Assembly: GCF_937958535.1 (NCBI RefSeq)
Contig: NZ_CALGNQ010000018.1
Coordinates: 1 to 15,379 of the forward strand
Length of the DNA: 15,379 nt
Reading direction: 5' to 3'
From: an uncultured Georgenia sp.
GTDB taxonomy: Bacteria > Actinomycetota > Actinomycetes > Actinomycetales > Actinomycetaceae
Shown: positions 14,539-15,379 of the stretch, in pieces
How positions within the stretch are numbered: position 1 is the first letter of the stretch
How the letters are laid out: every line of letters starts with the position of its first letter
Made by a program: the position numbers and the translations under genes
The notes under the pieces: generated by a model
Database searches by the model: none
What the model was told of the DNA's origin: nothing
Seen by the model: the letters and a program-made list of their open reading frames with translations, nothing else

Positions 14539-14721
14539 TTACTCGACCTCCTCGACGCTGACCAGGTGGGCCACCGTCGCGATCATGCCGCGGACCTCGG
14601 GACGGTCCTCACGCACGACGCTCTTGCCGATCCGGCCCAGGCCGAGCGTGCGCAGGGTCTGGCGCTGGTTGTCCTTGCCGCCGATGGCGGACTTGGTCTG
14701 CGTGACCTTCAGCTGTGCCAT
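14539..14721 (-). CDS. rpmD: 50S ribosomal protein L30
   Basis: This 60-aa L30 is a small large-subunit protein. It shows QLKVTQTKSAIG at the start, a TLRTLGLGRIGKSVV core and the ending VAHLVSVEEVE. ATG 14721 shares its A with the rpsE stop (TGATG). An in-frame GTG at 14724 would add only one residue and also overlaps that stop; the ATG matches the family N-terminus better. It sits between rpsE and rplO as in the standard spc operon. Confidence 0.96.
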   Translation of the reverse strand: MAQLKVTQTKSAIGGKDNQRQTLRTLGLGRIGKSVVREDRPEVRGMIATVAHLVSVEEVE

Positions 14722-15379
14722 CACGCACCGACCTTCCCGGCCTCGGCCTGCTTCTCCTCGCGGGCCTTGGCCTCGCCCTCGGCCCGGTTGCGCAGCATGA
14801 CGGCGGGCGCCACACGCTCGACGGGCAGGCCGCGGCGAGCCGCCACCGACTCGGGCTCCTCGAGCTTGCGCAGCGCGTCCACCGTGGCGTGCACGATGTT
14901 GATCGCGTTCTCCGAGCCGAGCGACTTGGTGAGCACGTCGTGGATCCCGGCGCAGTCGAGGACGGCGCGCACCGGACCACCGGCGATGACGCCGGTACCC
15001 GGGGCGGCGGGACGCAGGAAGACGACGCCGGCCGCGGCCTCACCGGTGACCGTGTGCGGGATGGTCTTCTGGATGCGCGGGACGCGGAAGAAGTTCTTCT
15101 TCGCCTCCTCGACACCCTTCGCGATGGCCGCCGGCACCTCCTTGGCCTTGCCGTAGCCAACGCCGACCGTGCCGTCGCCGTCGCCGACCACCACCAGAGC
15201 GGTGAAGCTGAAGCGCCGACCGCCCTTGACGACCTTCGAGACGCGGTTGATCGTGACGACGCGCTCGATGAACTCGTTCCTCGGCTCGGCCCCGCGACGG
15301 CCCTCGCCCCGGCGGCCGCCGGAGCGCTCGCCGCCGGCGGTGCCGGTACCGGAACCGGTCCTGCTTCGCTGCGGTGCAG
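14721..15379 (-). CDS. rpsE: 30S ribosomal protein S5 (5' end outside window)
   Basis: The frame is open to the window edge, giving 218 codons plus a partial one, with the start codon beyond 15379. The S5 N-terminal dsRBD-like domain begins at EFIERVVTINRVSKVVKGGRRFSF, followed by VGYGKAKEVPAAIAKGVEEAKKN and the C-terminal TGVIAGGPVRAVLDCAGIHDVLTKSLGS block. S5 helps set decoding accuracy and helicase activity of the small subunit. The visible N-terminus is an arginine- and glycine-rich extension of about 35 residues, as often seen in actinobacterial S5. A GTG at 15194 is internal, not the start. It overlaps rpmD at TGATG. Confidence 0.96.
   Translation of the reverse strand, partial: APQRSRTGSGTGTAGGERSGGRRGEGRRGAEPRNEFIERVVTINRVSKVVKGGRRFSFTALVVVGDGDGTVGVGYGKAKEVPAAIAKGVEEAKKNFFRVPRIQKTIPHTVTGEAAAGVVFLRPAAPGTGVIAGGPVRAVLDCAGIHDVLTKSLGSENAINIVHATVDALRKLEEPESVAARRGLPVERVAPAVMLRNRAEGEAKAREEKQAEAGKVGA

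Noticed and set aside
1..15379. tRNA, rRNA, CRISPR array, insertion sequence or prophage genes
   Set aside because: No cloverleaf, regular short repeat-spacer pattern, transposase motif or terminal repeat was recognised by eye on either strand.

Overview
This window looks like a chromosomal segment of a high-GC actinobacterium, most likely of the Micrococcales type. The evidence is the very G+C-rich third codon positions, the short Adk without a zinc LID insertion, the actinobacterial SecY N- and C-termini, and the rpsE-rpmD-rplO-secY-adk-map order. The genus cannot be settled from the sequence alone.

Right third (about 11.2-15.4 kb, minus strand): the distal half of the spc ribosomal-protein operon. 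It reads rpsE (5' end beyond the window), rpmD, rplO, then a strong GC hairpin and a possible promoter, then secY, adk and map. The genes are packed with 1-4 nt overlaps or 2 nt gaps, except at the rplO-secY junction, where a 148 bp spacer allows separate transcription.

Middle (6.2-11.2 kb, minus strand): directly after map, 1 nt beyond its stop codon, come two large LuxR-type ATPase regulators of the MalT/LAL type (829 and 839 aa), 2 nt apart. They look like an old tandem duplication and should be co-transcribed with secY-adk-map. The genes usually found after map in actinobacteria (infA, rpmJ, rpsM, rpsK, rpoA, rplQ) are not in the remaining 11 kb, so the conserved cluster is broken here.

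Left part (1-6.1 kb): surface and polysaccharide functions. A plus-strand polyprenyl-phosphate sugar-1-phosphate transferase (the initiating enzyme of exopolysaccharide or glycan assembly) converges on the regulators across a bidirectional hairpin. A possible 30-codon leader ORF ends on its GTG start. Divergent to it lies a minus-strand rhamnosyltransferase-like glycosyltransferase, followed by a secreted multidomain polysaccharide deacetylase with tandem units of about 308 aa (BACON-like plus concanavalin-A-like), cut by the window edge. The approximately 0.7 kb divergent spacer holds no convincing gene. It does hold two near-perfect inverted repeats and two matching GGGTGA-N3-GGGTGA direct-repeat pairs in opposite orientation.

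How the parts may work together is inference. The glycosyltransferases and deacetylase could build or trim a surface polysaccharide, and the twin regulators may respond to a small-molecule or sugar signal and control these or other genes. Nothing in the sequence proves that link. The most unusual points are the regulator pair fused to an essential housekeeping operon, the repeated BACON/ConA modules, and the structured divergent spacer with its leader ORF.
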